This document shows positions 12,482-22,721 of a stretch of 64,000 nt of DNA, in pieces. The translations under genes and the position numbers were made by a program. The DNA is from Sycobia sp. Sy_11 (taxonomy: Eukaryota; Arthropoda; Insecta; Hymenoptera; Epichrysomallidae), in assembly GCA_018907035.1 (NCBI GenBank), contig JACCIC010000038.1, positions 1,950,001-2,014,000 on the forward strand, given 5' to 3'. The notes beneath the pieces were generated by a model that searched no databases, was not told the DNA's origin, and saw only the letters and a list, made by a program, of their open reading frames with translations. Every line of letters starts with the position of its first letter. Position 1 is the first letter of the stretch.

Positions 12482-13407
12482 TTAGTAGAATCTATCTCGG
12501 AATTGCTGTACATGCTTGACGAATGCGATCTTGCAGGTTTTCTCTAGTTGCGGGCATGAAGCCCCATAAATGGAAGTCCAGAGATGTGTGATCAGGTGAG
12601 TTGGCGTCCAATTAACTGGTCCTTCTCTACCGATCCATCTTCCATGATAATTCTGATTCAAAAATTGACGGACCATTCGTGTTAAGTGTGGTACTACACC
12701 ATCCTGCTGAAACCACATTCTTCGTCCGGTTTCTAAATCAACATTTTCTAATAATTCTGGTAACTGGTCTGTAATTAAGTGCAAATAGCTCTCTCTATCA
12801 ACGTTCCGCTCAAAAAAGTAAGGGCCAATCAAATATCCATTTACAATTCTATACCATACCATAAGGCTCCAACGATGCTGATGGTCTACAGTTCTGTGCC
12901 AGTTACAATTTTCATTTGACCAATAATGACAATTGTGCCTATTTAAATGGCCATCGCTATAAAATGTTGCTTCATCAGAAAAAAGGACATAGTTGAAAAA
13001 ATTGGGATATTTTCTATAGTCCGTAAAGCCCATTGGCAAAATTCAATCCTCATTTGCATATGATTTATTCTCAATTCCTGTACGAGCGTGATATGGTAAG
13101 CATGGCAATTAAGCCAATTTAGAATTCTTGGATATGTTCTCCTTGGAACACCGACTTCCCTTTCCATTTGACGACTGCTGATATGAGGATTAAGCTGAAT
13201 AACTGCAAGAATAGTTATGAAACGTGCATCATCTTCATTGTACTCGCGACGCCTGCGTTGGCGAACAAGGCGTCCTTGACGAGCTCTAGCAGTTACACTT
13301 TGTATTGTCACATTAGTAGGATAATTATTATTACACACTCCTACAATCATTATCATATCAACAATCTCATTGGGCGCGTAGTCAGCTATTTTTAAAGCAA
13401 AAGACAA
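12482..13407 (-). pseudogene. DUF4817-type Tc1/mariner-like transposase, frameshifted
   Basis: On the minus strand, 13407-12943 gives the N-terminal DUF4817/helix-turn-helix part (YAPNEIVDMIMIVGVC, then RQRRRREYNEDDARF and HISSRQMEREVGVPRR). From about 13039 another frame continues with VLFSDEATFYSDGHLNRHNC, holding the first catalytic Asp, then WFQQDGVVPH, holding the second. The third-Asp region (about 12590-12560) is shifted out of frame again. Elements of this kind are common in ants. Two frameshifts, about 13000-13035 and about 12590, make it inactive. Confidence 0.85.
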
Positions 13408-13712
13408 ACTATAGTAATGTTTTTTTGTAGGAGAACTAGTATAAAAATATTGTGTTCTTTTTTTATGCTATTCAAAAAAAACTTTATTGGGGAAAGCAGT
13501 AAACGAAATCAACGAAATACACAATTATTTGTAGATATCGTAAGAACATCTTAAACCTTTATTAGAAAACAAGAAAATTTATTTCAAAATAATTTTTTCC
13601 AAAAAAAAAACTTTTCATGAATGGTAAAAGATTATAGAATCTCAAATTTTTGGAATAGTGAAAAAAATTCTAGATCTTGCATTACCCCTACAAATTCGAT
13701 TCTGGCAATGCC
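13408..13712. other. AT-rich spacer inside the inverted-repeat element
   Basis: Sequence upstream of the transposase start on the minus strand, with poly-T and poly-A runs. No gene is seen. Confidence 0.45.
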
Positions 13713-13842
13713 CGTAAATTTTATAGCGATGGCCATTTAAATAGGCACAATTGTCATTATTGGTCAAATGAGAATTGTCACTGGCACAGAACTGTAGACC
13801 ATCAGCATCGTTCGAGCCTTACCGTATGGTGTGGAATTGTAA
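13713..13842 (+). pseudogene. inverted fragment of the same DUF4817-type transposase
   Basis: This plus-strand piece encodes FYSDGHLNRHNCHYWSNENC and on to VWCGIVNG, the same stretch found on the minus strand at about 12845-12965. It stops abruptly where the right inverted-repeat arm begins. It shows that the right arm belongs to a second, internally deleted copy in the opposite orientation. Confidence 0.85.
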
Positions 13843-14478
13843 ATGGAACTTACTACGTCCACGTCGTTGTTTCTGGGTAACGCTAAAAGTAAGGACAAAC
13901 AGTTCAAGATCAATATTTTCAAGGTATTTTTCACATTGGGGTTGAACATTGCTCATAAAAGTACATTAACGACAATTATTCTATCAGAAAACGCAATCAA
14001 AGAGCAACCACAGTATTTATTTAACATTTGACCTTGAAATGACCTTTTAAAGGTCATAAAAATTTTTATTTACTGTTTCTGACGTGAAATTTCCCGCTCT
14101 TTCCAAATCCAGTGTCAAAAAAGGCTTCCCATTGGAAAGAACACCCTCACCTCTAGATCGCTTTGAAAACACAGGTTTTGCTGGAATTGGAAATTGAAAT
14201 GACCTTTTAAGGGTAATAAAAAAAATTTTGATATACCGTTTCGGACATAGAATTTCCCGCTCTTTCCGAATCCAGTATCAAAAATAGGGGTTACCATTTA
14301 AAAAAAACACTTTGACCTTCAAATAACCTTGAAAATGGATTTTAGGGCCAAATTCAAGGTCACCATTATTTGACCCCGTTTGTCATGAATAACTTTTGTC
14401 TAAACCATTTTTTCGTTTCACCTCTTAGGAACGAAGAAATTCGAGTGTTAAAATGGCCATTAAAATGGCCCACCCCGT
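13843..14478. repeat. right arm of the inverted repeat with the intact outer end
   Basis: The reverse complement of 11860-12315, extended by about 170 bp to an outer terminus that reads inward GGGGTGGGCCATTTTAATGG, the kind of end seen in DUF4817-type elements. The arm contains several near-repeats of the motif AAATGACCTTTTAA.GGT.ATAAA. Confidence 0.75.
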
Positions 14479-14738
14479 ACATACATACCTATACAGAACA
14501 AACCATCATAATTTACCTGCTGACAACAATTTATCCTCTCACATGTACGCAAAATATTAATGTAACAAGTTTATTAATATACACATTTAATATTTAATTT
14601 AATAAATAAAAAATTATGTCAACTATGTTAACTATTATAATTGCAAAGTATATATATAGTAGGTATAAATATTATAAGAATAAATAAGCGTTAATAATTG
14701 TAATAATTCTTCGCCAACTTTTATAACACGACGGTATA
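14479..14738. other. short gene-free AT-rich stretch
   Basis: Nothing recognised. Confidence 0.5.
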
Positions 14739-14756
14739 TATCTATATATATATATA

Positions 14757-14813
<57 letters not shown>

Positions 14814-14839
14814 TTCAAAATTCTGCAGCCGCGACTTGG

Positions 14840-14918
<79 letters not shown>

Positions 14919-14930
14919 TGTGTGTGTGTG
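14739..14930. repeat. (TA)n / (TG)n compound microsatellites
   Basis: A (TA)n tract at 14739-14802, a short (TG)n, a 40-bp interruption, then a long (TG)n tract at 14841-14930. It touches the start of the candidate solo LTR, so the two overlap by four bases. Confidence 0.95.
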
Positions 14931-15728
14931 ACGATAAGAAATTATCAGGTGGCGCAGGTACACGCTGACTAGGCTGTCGCCTAGTAGAAAATTGTGACCA
15001 CAGAACTACTACACAGACCACAGAAAATTTAGCAACAAATTACGTGTATTACTCCGCAGCCAATTAGAATCTCTATATGGCCGCAGCGACGGCTCGGGGA
15101 ATTGCTTACCCCGAGCTTTTATAAGCGTGAGTGCGGCAGCGAACTTCAATTCCGAGTTACAATCCATTTTATAAAACACGCGCCTCCACTATAAAAGTTT
15201 TTCAGTACATTCGAAAAACACTAACAGACGCATTAACAGCACCGAGCCTACAAGAAACACATTCTCTCTCTGGATAGAGATAGTAAGGATTGTCAGAAAA
15301 AAGAGAAAAAGAGAGATATTAGAAATAAAAGTAAGTAGCAATAAAAATTTGTGTTCTGTAATTATTCCTGACAACCATATCCCAATCCGGGGAAGCGATC
15401 GGACCTCCCTTCAGGTGAAGACTATGCATGCCTTATAAAACTTGCACATCCTACTAAGGAATAGGGTTTTTAGACAGAGTAGGGAAATAAGTTGAAAGGC
15501 CAAGGTAGGTGTAAGCTATTTCACTAAAAGGAAATAGTTTTCTCTAAGTGAAGTCATTGGCCTCCAACCTATCTAAAAAGAGTAGGTTTTATTAATAGAT
15601 GTAGGGAGACTAAACATAACTTTTTCAGGGACAGGGCCCGAGCTAGTGAAGGAATCTCTAGGCTCAAAAGGGCAGCGCATTCTTTTAATACAGCTTGTGC
15701 ACCAAAAGCGTTCACCTCGGACGTCACA
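14927..15728 (+). mobile_element. candidate solo LTR (802 bp)
   Basis: It begins TGTGACGATAAG and ends CGGACGTCACA, with TGTGACG...CGTCACA ends as in the solo LTR at 9982. Internally there is a TATAAG box (about 15118) with downstream GCAGCGAAC and AATAAA signals at about 15325-15345, an order that fits an LTR in plus orientation. No target duplication is visible because the left edge merges with a (TG)n tract, so the boundaries are tentative. Confidence 0.45.
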
Positions 15729-17434
15729 ATAACAATAAATATTATTAAATTATGTTGTACTGAAAATAATCTTCATTTTAATAACAACGACAATAACATT
15801 TCAAATTAAATAAAAACGGCAATAGAAAAAAATAAATGCTGTAACAGTCTATAAGTCTTTATATATATATTAAATATAATATGCAAAATATGAAAATTAA
15901 TTTATAGAAGCAAGGAAAGGTGACTGCTGCGAGAACTAAAAGAATTCTGTCAAAATTTTCAAAGTTTAAATTGACAAGAATGCTCCTGCTAAATATTCTT
16001 GCTTATATAGGTGTTACGCTCCCAGCGATATTATACTATGTTATTGAGTCGGCGTAGATTCGCGGTGATTAAATACTACAGTATAGTATATTTAGTTTCA
16101 TAGAATAATGCAAGACTTTAGTTCTTTTATCATAAATATTATTTTATTCATAAATACTAAATACGAATAACTAGCTTGTTAAATCGATAATGGAAAAAAA
16201 AGATCTCCTTTCGAAGGAGCTCTGTATTTAAAACATCGGTAGGATAGCTGTTGGTCCAGTAGAGGAAGAAATGGGAGGACAATAATCGAGTTGAGATTCG
16301 GTTTTCCCTCCATATTTCCCCTGTCTTTTCCTTTGTATGTCTCGACATCATCATCGATGATTATAGAGAGGTGGCGCAGGTCTGGTGGGACGCAATTCCC
16401 CTTCAAACTCCACCAGGTCAGGCTCCATGTTGGCATACATGAATACTCTCACATTTCATATATTTTTGACGGCGTATTTGGCGGTGTTGTTTTGATGTTG
16501 GCATCCCATATACTTTGTTGAATAATGGTATAATATGGATTATCCTCAATTCAAACCAAATTTGTAAATCGAGCGAGATATTATAATTTTTTTTTTCAAT
16601 TTTATTTTGTTTTATAATTTTAGAGGTATATTAATTTTAATTCTGGGAGATCGACTATTTATTTTATAATTTTATAACGCGATAGTAGTCTGTAACTGTT
16701 CTTGAATTATAGAGTTGCATCTTATTCTTGGACTTTCGTATGTGGTTTTTTGGTGTATGAAGATTTTCAATCAGCAATGAATATTCTTATTCGTATCGTT
16801 AATATTGCGCAATTTGGAATAAAATGATTTTTCTAAGATTTTGCTTATAAAATTTAATTACTTTACGTAAATCACGTATTTTACGTGATTTTCACAGATG
16901 TTATATTGCAGAATATAACACAAGCTAATACCCACTCACACGCGCTGACCGTACATCCATTGCCTCGTTCCCAATACGAACTTTTTTTAAATTTCATTAT
17001 AAAATTTATTTAATATCCTTTATTTATAAATTTAAGGCATGATAATAATCCCTAAAATATAATGAATCAAATAATAGTAATTAAAATTGGATAAAATCTT
17101 ATCTAAATAGTTGCTTCATGGATTAAAATTTACTAACATTTGTCATTTTTACTATCTGATTTTCAAGAATTTATTTATAGTTGATTTACTTGAAAAACTA
17201 GTAGTTTTTCTTTAAATTTTTATGTTCTCTAATAATTGCATATAAAAAATTTTCATTTATTTAAACAATTATTTTCATTAGAAATTTTACATAACTCACT
17301 TTACTTGTTAACCAATTCCACCCGAGGTTCTCCTATATTGTAGACACTATGGCATCTGTGACAACATTATTAGCTGATTTTTGTTCGCTGTTTTTTAGTT
17401 ACGATATTTTTAATAAGTGAAAGACCATTGTTTT

Positions 17435-17496
<62 letters not shown>

Positions 17497-17633
17497 TATT
17501 ATGAAAAAATATTATCATATATCTTTAATTTATATTCATATTCTTTCATTTAATGTGTATTATCATTATTTATACATTTTAATTTATATGGAATAACTTA
17601 ATTAATCGATTAATTTAATTAATAATTATTATA
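15729..17633. other. gene-free AT-rich stretch
   Basis: Mostly AT-rich. A GC-richer patch at 16200-16510 has minus-strand frames of 65-85 codons in conflicting registers (for example VEFEGELRPTRPAPPLY near 16400), possibly a gene or retroelement scrap, but no domain is recognised. A (TA)n tract lies at 17440-17494. Confidence 0.4.
17440..17494. repeat. (TA)n microsatellite
   Basis: About 27 uninterrupted TA units. Confidence 0.97.
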
Positions 17634-17682
17634 TTAGGTTGTCAAATATGTTAACAAAAATCTGATTTGCTAATTTAAAATA

Positions 17683-18953
17683 TTAAGTTTTCTAATATCT
17701 CCCTTCCACTTCTTTGCTCTTCATTCAATGCTTTATAAAAAGTGTTAGAGTGGTCGGATTTACTTCAAATATACGCCGATTTGTTCGATAATCTGTTTCC
17801 ATCTAGATGGCAACTTCATAATACCTCTCTCGTAGAAACGCCTCTCCTTATTTGCGAAGAACTCGGACAGTCACTTTTCACAATCCATTTTTGAGTTCAA
17901 CTTTACGCCACCAAGAGCGTTCGATATGGACAGGAATAGATGGTAATCACTTGGCGCTATGTTCAGGCTATATGATGAATGCGATAAAACCTCCCATCCG
18001 AACTCCAGTAGCTTCAGACGAGTCATCAACTAAGTGTCCTCGTGGAACACTACACCCTTCCTGTTGGCCAATTGTGGACGCTTCCGGTCGATAGCCTGCT
18101 TCAAGCGGTCCAGTTGTTCACAGTAAATGGTAGAATTAAGGGTCTGACCATATGGGAACAGCCTATAGTGGATTATTCTCTTCCAATCCCATCAAACACA
18201 CAGCAAAACCTTCCCGATCGTCCATCCCGGCTTGGCCACTGTTTGGGTCGGTCCACCGGCCTTGAAACACGACCGTTTTCGCTTGATATTGTCGAATGTG
18301 ATACATTTTTCGTCGCCAGTCAGCTTCCGCTTCAAAAATGGGTCAAGATCGTTCCATTTCAGCACCACATCGCAAGCGTTAACTCGGTCCAGAAGATTTT
18401 TTTGCGTCAAATCATAAGGCACCCAAACATCAAGCTTTTCTTTGTATCCAGGGTTCTGCAGATGGTTTAAAATCGTTTGGTGACTAACTCTCATATCCTG
18501 GGCGATGTCACGAGTTGCCACATGCCGGTATAGCTCGATAAATTCCATGATTTGATCGGTATTCGTTGTCACAGGTCTTCCGCTGGCTAACTTATCCATG
18601 GTGTCGTTTTCACCGGCTCTAAATCGTCGAAACCATTCCTCTGCGGTTCGAAGTGATAGTGTGCCATCCCTCAAATCACCATTAATCTCACGGCATGTTT
18701 CTCTAGCGGATTTGCCTTTGACGAAGGAAAACTTTAAAATAGCGCGAATTTCGGCGTTTGTGAACTCCATGTTTACACGTCTATAACTTTTGAACGCAAT
18801 ATCCAAACTAATAATGCATAACGTCGTTTTGTACGTTATGTCAAGACTTTTCAAATGATGTATAGTATTGCCAGATACGTGCTCTATAGCGCTTTGACAT
18901 AGCCGTGAAATTCATACGACAAAAAGGCGGAAGGGAGATATTTGATAACATAA
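17683..18953 (-). mobile_element. complete mariner family B element, copy 1 (1271 bp)
   Basis: The terminal inverted repeats are TTAAGTTTTCTAATATCTCC at the left and TTATGTTATCAAATATCTCC read inward from the right, both continuing with CTTCC.C, and TA duplications flank it (17681-17682, 18954-18955). Just outside the left end, at 17634, lies a second terminal-repeat-like sequence, TTAGGTTGTCAAATATG. Copy 2 of the family is at 38890-39892. Confidence 0.92.
17790..18770 (-). pseudogene. mariner B transposase, truncated by stops and a deletion
   Basis: The open frame from the natural start MEFTNAEIRAILKFSF (18770) runs to 18192. It includes the paired helix-turn-helix region (ETCREINGDLRDGTLSLRTA; HVATRDIAQDMRVSHQT) and a first-Asp motif LTGDEKC where W is usual. 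Downstream the frame is shifted and has stops. The second-Asp motif is gone: comparison with copy 2 shows a short deletion at about 18037-18040 inside the QDNARPH segment. The remaining C-terminal part is recognisable to about 17790. It cannot be catalytically active. Confidence 0.85.
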
Positions 18954-18955
18954 TA

Positions 18956-20122
18956 CTTTTGTATGTAATCTTTGAAAGCGAATGTAAAAATAAATGTTAA
19001 ACTTAAAAGTATAAACATCTTAATTGTTTAAATAATTGTAAGGAGCACTCGCCAAACTGAAATCGATTGTGATAAATATTATTTTGTTCTGCATTCATTC
19101 ATCTACAAAATCCACTTTTAAAAAAGATGGCGTCTCTATTAGATCAAAAGTTATTAAATATTTCCGAGTACAATTTATGCAGCGTTCCAGTCAGGAAACC
19201 ATGCTATATACCTCCGATTCCGCAGTAATAAGAAAATCATCAGTGCAAGTGATTGGCTCAACCAGTTTTGAAAATTCAAAAAGACTTTTAATAATTCTAC
19301 TCATAAACCTCATCAATATACATATTCAAGGTGTAATAAACATAACGAATAATACAATTGGCACATATATAGGAGCATCTGAGAATTTGGACACGCGCTC
19401 AGCGTGCTATTTTCTCACACATTCAATAACTGAGGATATCACATAGAGACAACAATTTTATAATCTGGATTTTTAAATAGACGAATGAAGAACAAAGGTA
19501 ATACTCTAAAGATTACATAACTCTATAAATTTTTTAAATTTACTGCAACAGACACTTGTACAGTTAATTTGTCTAATACTGCAGGAATCGAAAGTGCATC
19601 CTAGGTTATGCGCTGCATAACTTGAGTAAACAATTCTATTCCGCTTGTGCTCGAGGTTTCGAGATCCGATCATATTCTATTTATTCTTTTCGGGATGTTT
19701 TGAAACATTTTTTAATAATCTATTCAGACAGTTTTGAATTTCTATTTATTGTACATTTCAAATGAAAAAAGTAAAACAGTATAAATGTTTTCTAAAAACT
19801 CAAAACTGGTTACTTTCATACAATCTGCCATTCCCGATATATCGATAAGATTAAAGAGTGTACGGAAGAACATATATAAAAAGTCAATAAATGTTAACTC
19901 TATAATTTAATTTTATAGAATTTGTTACTACATAATTGTACAACTCTACAATTTGTTAATATTATGGTAATCACTTTTTAAATACATTTAAAAAAATTAA
20001 TTTTCCTGTAACTTTCCGTTTTCATTGTATAATTTTTATAAATTATATAATTATGATTTAAAAATTGTTTGAGGGTGATAATAAACAATGACAGTCTGAC
20101 TGTCATTATTTTTGTTCAATTA
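18956..20122. other. gene-free stretch between mariners
   Basis: AT-rich. The only item worth recording is a small frame at 19127. A 125-codon plus-strand frame (19069-19446) has no features of a real protein. Confidence 0.4.
19127..19228 (+). CDS. possible small exon or short ORF (33 codons)
   Basis: An ATG in good context (AAAAAGATGG) opens a 33-codon frame of normal-looking protein composition (MASLLDQKLL... ending VPVRKPCYIPPIPQ). The stop overlaps a plausible splice donor (CA|GTAATA at 19224), so it could be a first coding exon. No downstream partner exon was found and the sequence is not recognised. Low confidence. Confidence 0.15.
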   Translation: MASLLDQKLLNISEYNLCSVPVRKPCYIPPIPQ

Positions 20123-21401
20123 TTAGGAGGCGAACTTAGTTTCCGACCTTTTTTACCGGAAAAAGGAGATTTATGATCGAAAATAGATACACGTTAGCTT
20201 AATCAAAATATTTTCCGTCCTTTTCTACTACTTTTTCTCATCTTTCTGACAATATGAAGATACCGTGGCGAAAGAACGATGGCGGCTTTAAGGTGATCCA
20301 ATCATCCACAAATTCTCGCACTTCTTGAACATGTCGGAAGTGCGTATCAATGAATTCGTGCTGCATTGATCTGAATAGGTGGCAATCAGAAGGCGCTATT
20401 TTTGGAGAATACGATGGGTGGTGCAACACTTCCCATTCGAGCTCCAGTAGGGTGTTCTTGGCGGCTTTTGCAACATGTAGCCGACCGTTCTCATGCAAGA
20501 GAATGACTTTGCGTCTATTGCTCGCGATTGCTGATCTATGTTTGATTAATTTCTGTTGCAAATCATTCAGTTGGCGATTGTATACCTCGATAATGACGGT
20601 TTCATTCGATTTTAGCAGCTCGTAGTACACCACACCTTGCTGGTCCCACCAAATACACAGCAATACCTTTTATAATAGATGTTCCGTTTTGTTGTCGACA
20701 ATTGTTGATGTGGAAGATTGGCCTGGATCCACCCATGACTTTTTGCGCTTAGGATTGTCATCATAGATTCACTTTTCATCACCAGTGACAATAAGCCACA
20801 GAAAATTCTTCTTTTTTGCCTTGCAAGCAAAGACAGTGCAATATTGTATCGAATCATAATGGCACGTTCGGTCAAATCGTGTGGCATCCATTTTTCTTCT
20901 TTATGAATCTTTCCAATCGCATGTAAAACTTTGCCAACTGCTCTGTCACTGAATCCTAACTTATTAGCGAGTTATTTTTGCGTTTGAGTTTAATCTTCAT
21001 CCAATAATGCTTGCAATTCACAGTCTTCAAACTTTTTCGGTTTTCCAGAACGTTCTTTGTCATTAACATCAGTATCTCCACTTCTAAGCAACTGAAACCA
21101 CTGTTTACGTGTTGTGGAAATTCTTCGCCATAACACTTTAGAAGCAATCGATAATTTTCTGCTACACTTTTTTTTTAATCAAAACAGTGCAAAAGGACAT
21201 GTCGAAAAAACGGTTAATCACGATTCATTTTTCACTGATCAAAAAATTATAATGTTTTCACAAATAATGGCGTCTGTTAATTGAATTTTATTGGTAAATG
21301 GCAAAACTAAAAAATAAGAACTAGATCCGACGCATCTGACTTTTCGTACTACTTATATCACCATCTAAACATGAAGATCGGAAACTAAGTTCGCCTCGTA
21401 A
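20123..21401 (-). mobile_element. complete mariner family D element (1279 bp)
   Basis: The terminal inverted repeats are TTAGGAGGCGAACTTAGTTT and TTACGAGGCGAACTTAGTTT, both continuing TCCGA.CTT, flanked by TA duplications (20121-20122 and 21402-21403). The size is typical of a full-length mariner. The transposase inside is on the minus strand and degenerate. Confidence 0.92.
20238..21185 (-). pseudogene. mariner D transposase, degenerate
   Basis: The minus strand shows, in several frames, an N-terminal helix-turn-helix region (about 21110-20960, with SGDTDVNDKERSGKPKKFED), the first-Asp motif IVTGDEK followed by a stop (about 20785), and an open 141-codon end (20663-20238). There the second-Asp motif reads HENGRLH (usually HDNARPH) and the third reads SPKIAPSD. 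With a D-to-E change, stops and frameshifts it is inactive. It is related to the family E transposase at 25398-26333. Confidence 0.82.
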
Positions 21402-21403
21402 TA

Positions 21404-21907
21404 TTATATTATAAAGACTCCCAGACCCATAAAAATCTTTATTTATTTAATGCTACTAAATTATTCATATGCCTACTGCATTCTACGAGAAAATAAATGA
21501 GAGTTTACCAGATTTTATATACTAAGAATACTATTATTATATTAATCTTTATCGACGACCGAATCGCAGTTAATTTTTTCATTTTTCTAAAAATTAGTTC
21601 TTAAATTATACCATTTTAATTTATTCATTGACAGGATTGATAAAAAAATATTATTTGCAAAAGCATGATTATGATTTTGCAAATCAATAATGCTATTAAC
21701 CTTTATCTTTAAACCGATGAATTCAAATTCTAAAACACATTATTTTTTAAAAACCGATTTGTTTAAGATAAATTAAATAAAACTTTCAATTATTTCTATT
21801 ATTTATTTTAATCCAGTTTTTTGTAATTATTACAAATAATTCTTAATAGATTGTTTATGTGGAATTATTAATTCAATTTTCTAAGCAAATACTCATATAT
21901 GTTGTAT
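21404..21907. other. gene-free AT-rich stretch
   Basis: Nothing recognised. Confidence 0.5.
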
Positions 21908-22010
21908 TTGCTTTGTTTACAAACACATCATAGACCTCCGTCGCTGATTAACACCGATATTTGGAAGCATAAATAGAACGACGTTAAATACCATAAAAAA
22001 ACTTTTAAAT
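21908..22010 (+). repeat. tRNA-derived SINE, tail fragment (copy 2)
   Basis: About 100 bp, from GTTTACAAACACATCATAGAC through CATAAATAGAACGACGTTA, matching the tail of the SINE at 2440-2540 with about 10% differences. The tRNA-like head is absent, so the copy is 5'-truncated. Confidence 0.75.
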
Positions 22011-22572
22011 TAACGAATGACATTTGTTTTTTATTACATAGAGGCTAAATGAAGTGTTTAGATTTAGAAAATAGATAAACGAAAAGTTTAACTGTAATTT
22101 TATATCATATTAAAATTTAACGTCGAAAATGAAATAATAAAAATTTCGGTAACAAACGTTCTGTTTTTTATTTTGATATCACTTAAACAATTTAGAGAAT
22201 AGGGCCAATAATCTACATGTTATACAATTGGAAAAAATCATTGACTTTTTAAAATGATTAAATGGTTTTGCAAATATTATTACAATATTTTCCTGATGTT
22301 CTTTATTTAGAATTATGAGATATATATATATATATATTTATTATAAAAATTAATTTCTTCATCGAAGATAAAGTGAATTGTTTCTGTCGCGACTTCTTAA
22401 TTGTACTGATTACAGTACATAGTTTTGTCCTGTACATAGTTAATCGTTGGAAGATGACAATTTAATGAGCAAAAAGTTTTTTTCGTTTTGGCATACAAGT
22501 TCTGAAAACCTCCCATTTTTATCTTTGCTTTTATCAGTTTTTATTACTTTGCAGCTCTAGAGCTATATATTA
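22011..22572. other. AT-rich sequence downstream of the ENPP gene
   Basis: Presumed 3' flank. A possible alternative terminal exon (22429-22303, minus; acceptor TGTACAG at 22430) would be in phase with a donor at 22624, but its translation runs through a (TA)n tract and is not convincing. Confidence 0.35.
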
Positions 22573-22578
22573 TTTATT
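22573..22578 (-). promoter_or_regulatory. poly(A) signal AATAAA of the ENPP gene
   Basis: AATAAA on the minus strand, 42 nt after the stop codon at 22623-22621. It fits cleavage soon after and a short 3' UTR. Confidence 0.6.
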
Positions 22579-22620
22579 CTTAAAGCATGATATCATATAT
22601 TTATAAATACAAATATGTAC

Positions 22621-22721
22621 TCACCTGTATTTAACAGTATTTTTTACTGTACGCTTTCTTCTTAAGTATATCAAAAATAAAATAATAATTCCTAAAATTG
22701 ATATAATTACTCCACCTAGAT
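22621..22721 (-). CDS. ENPP-like gene, exon 7 (membrane anchor and stop)
   Basis: 101 nt after TTATTATAG. It encodes LGGVIISILGIIILFLIYL, a membrane helix at the position expected for ENPP4/5, then RRKRTVKNTVKYR and TGA. An alternative acceptor at 22768 (CATACAG) would give only six codons and no helix. A GTGAGT overlaps the stop codon and could be a weak alternative donor. Confidence 0.75.

Noticed and set aside
14742..15021. Open frames across (TG)n/(TA)n
   Set aside because: Same reason: dinucleotide repeats are open in several frames.
19069..19446. A 125-codon plus-strand frame
   Set aside because: No recognisable domain; only the small in-good-context frame at 19127 was kept, at low confidence.
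22303..22429. An eighth ENPP exon
   Set aside because: In phase with a donor, but the translation includes a (TA)n run, and exon 7 already ends in a stop with a poly(A) signal close by.
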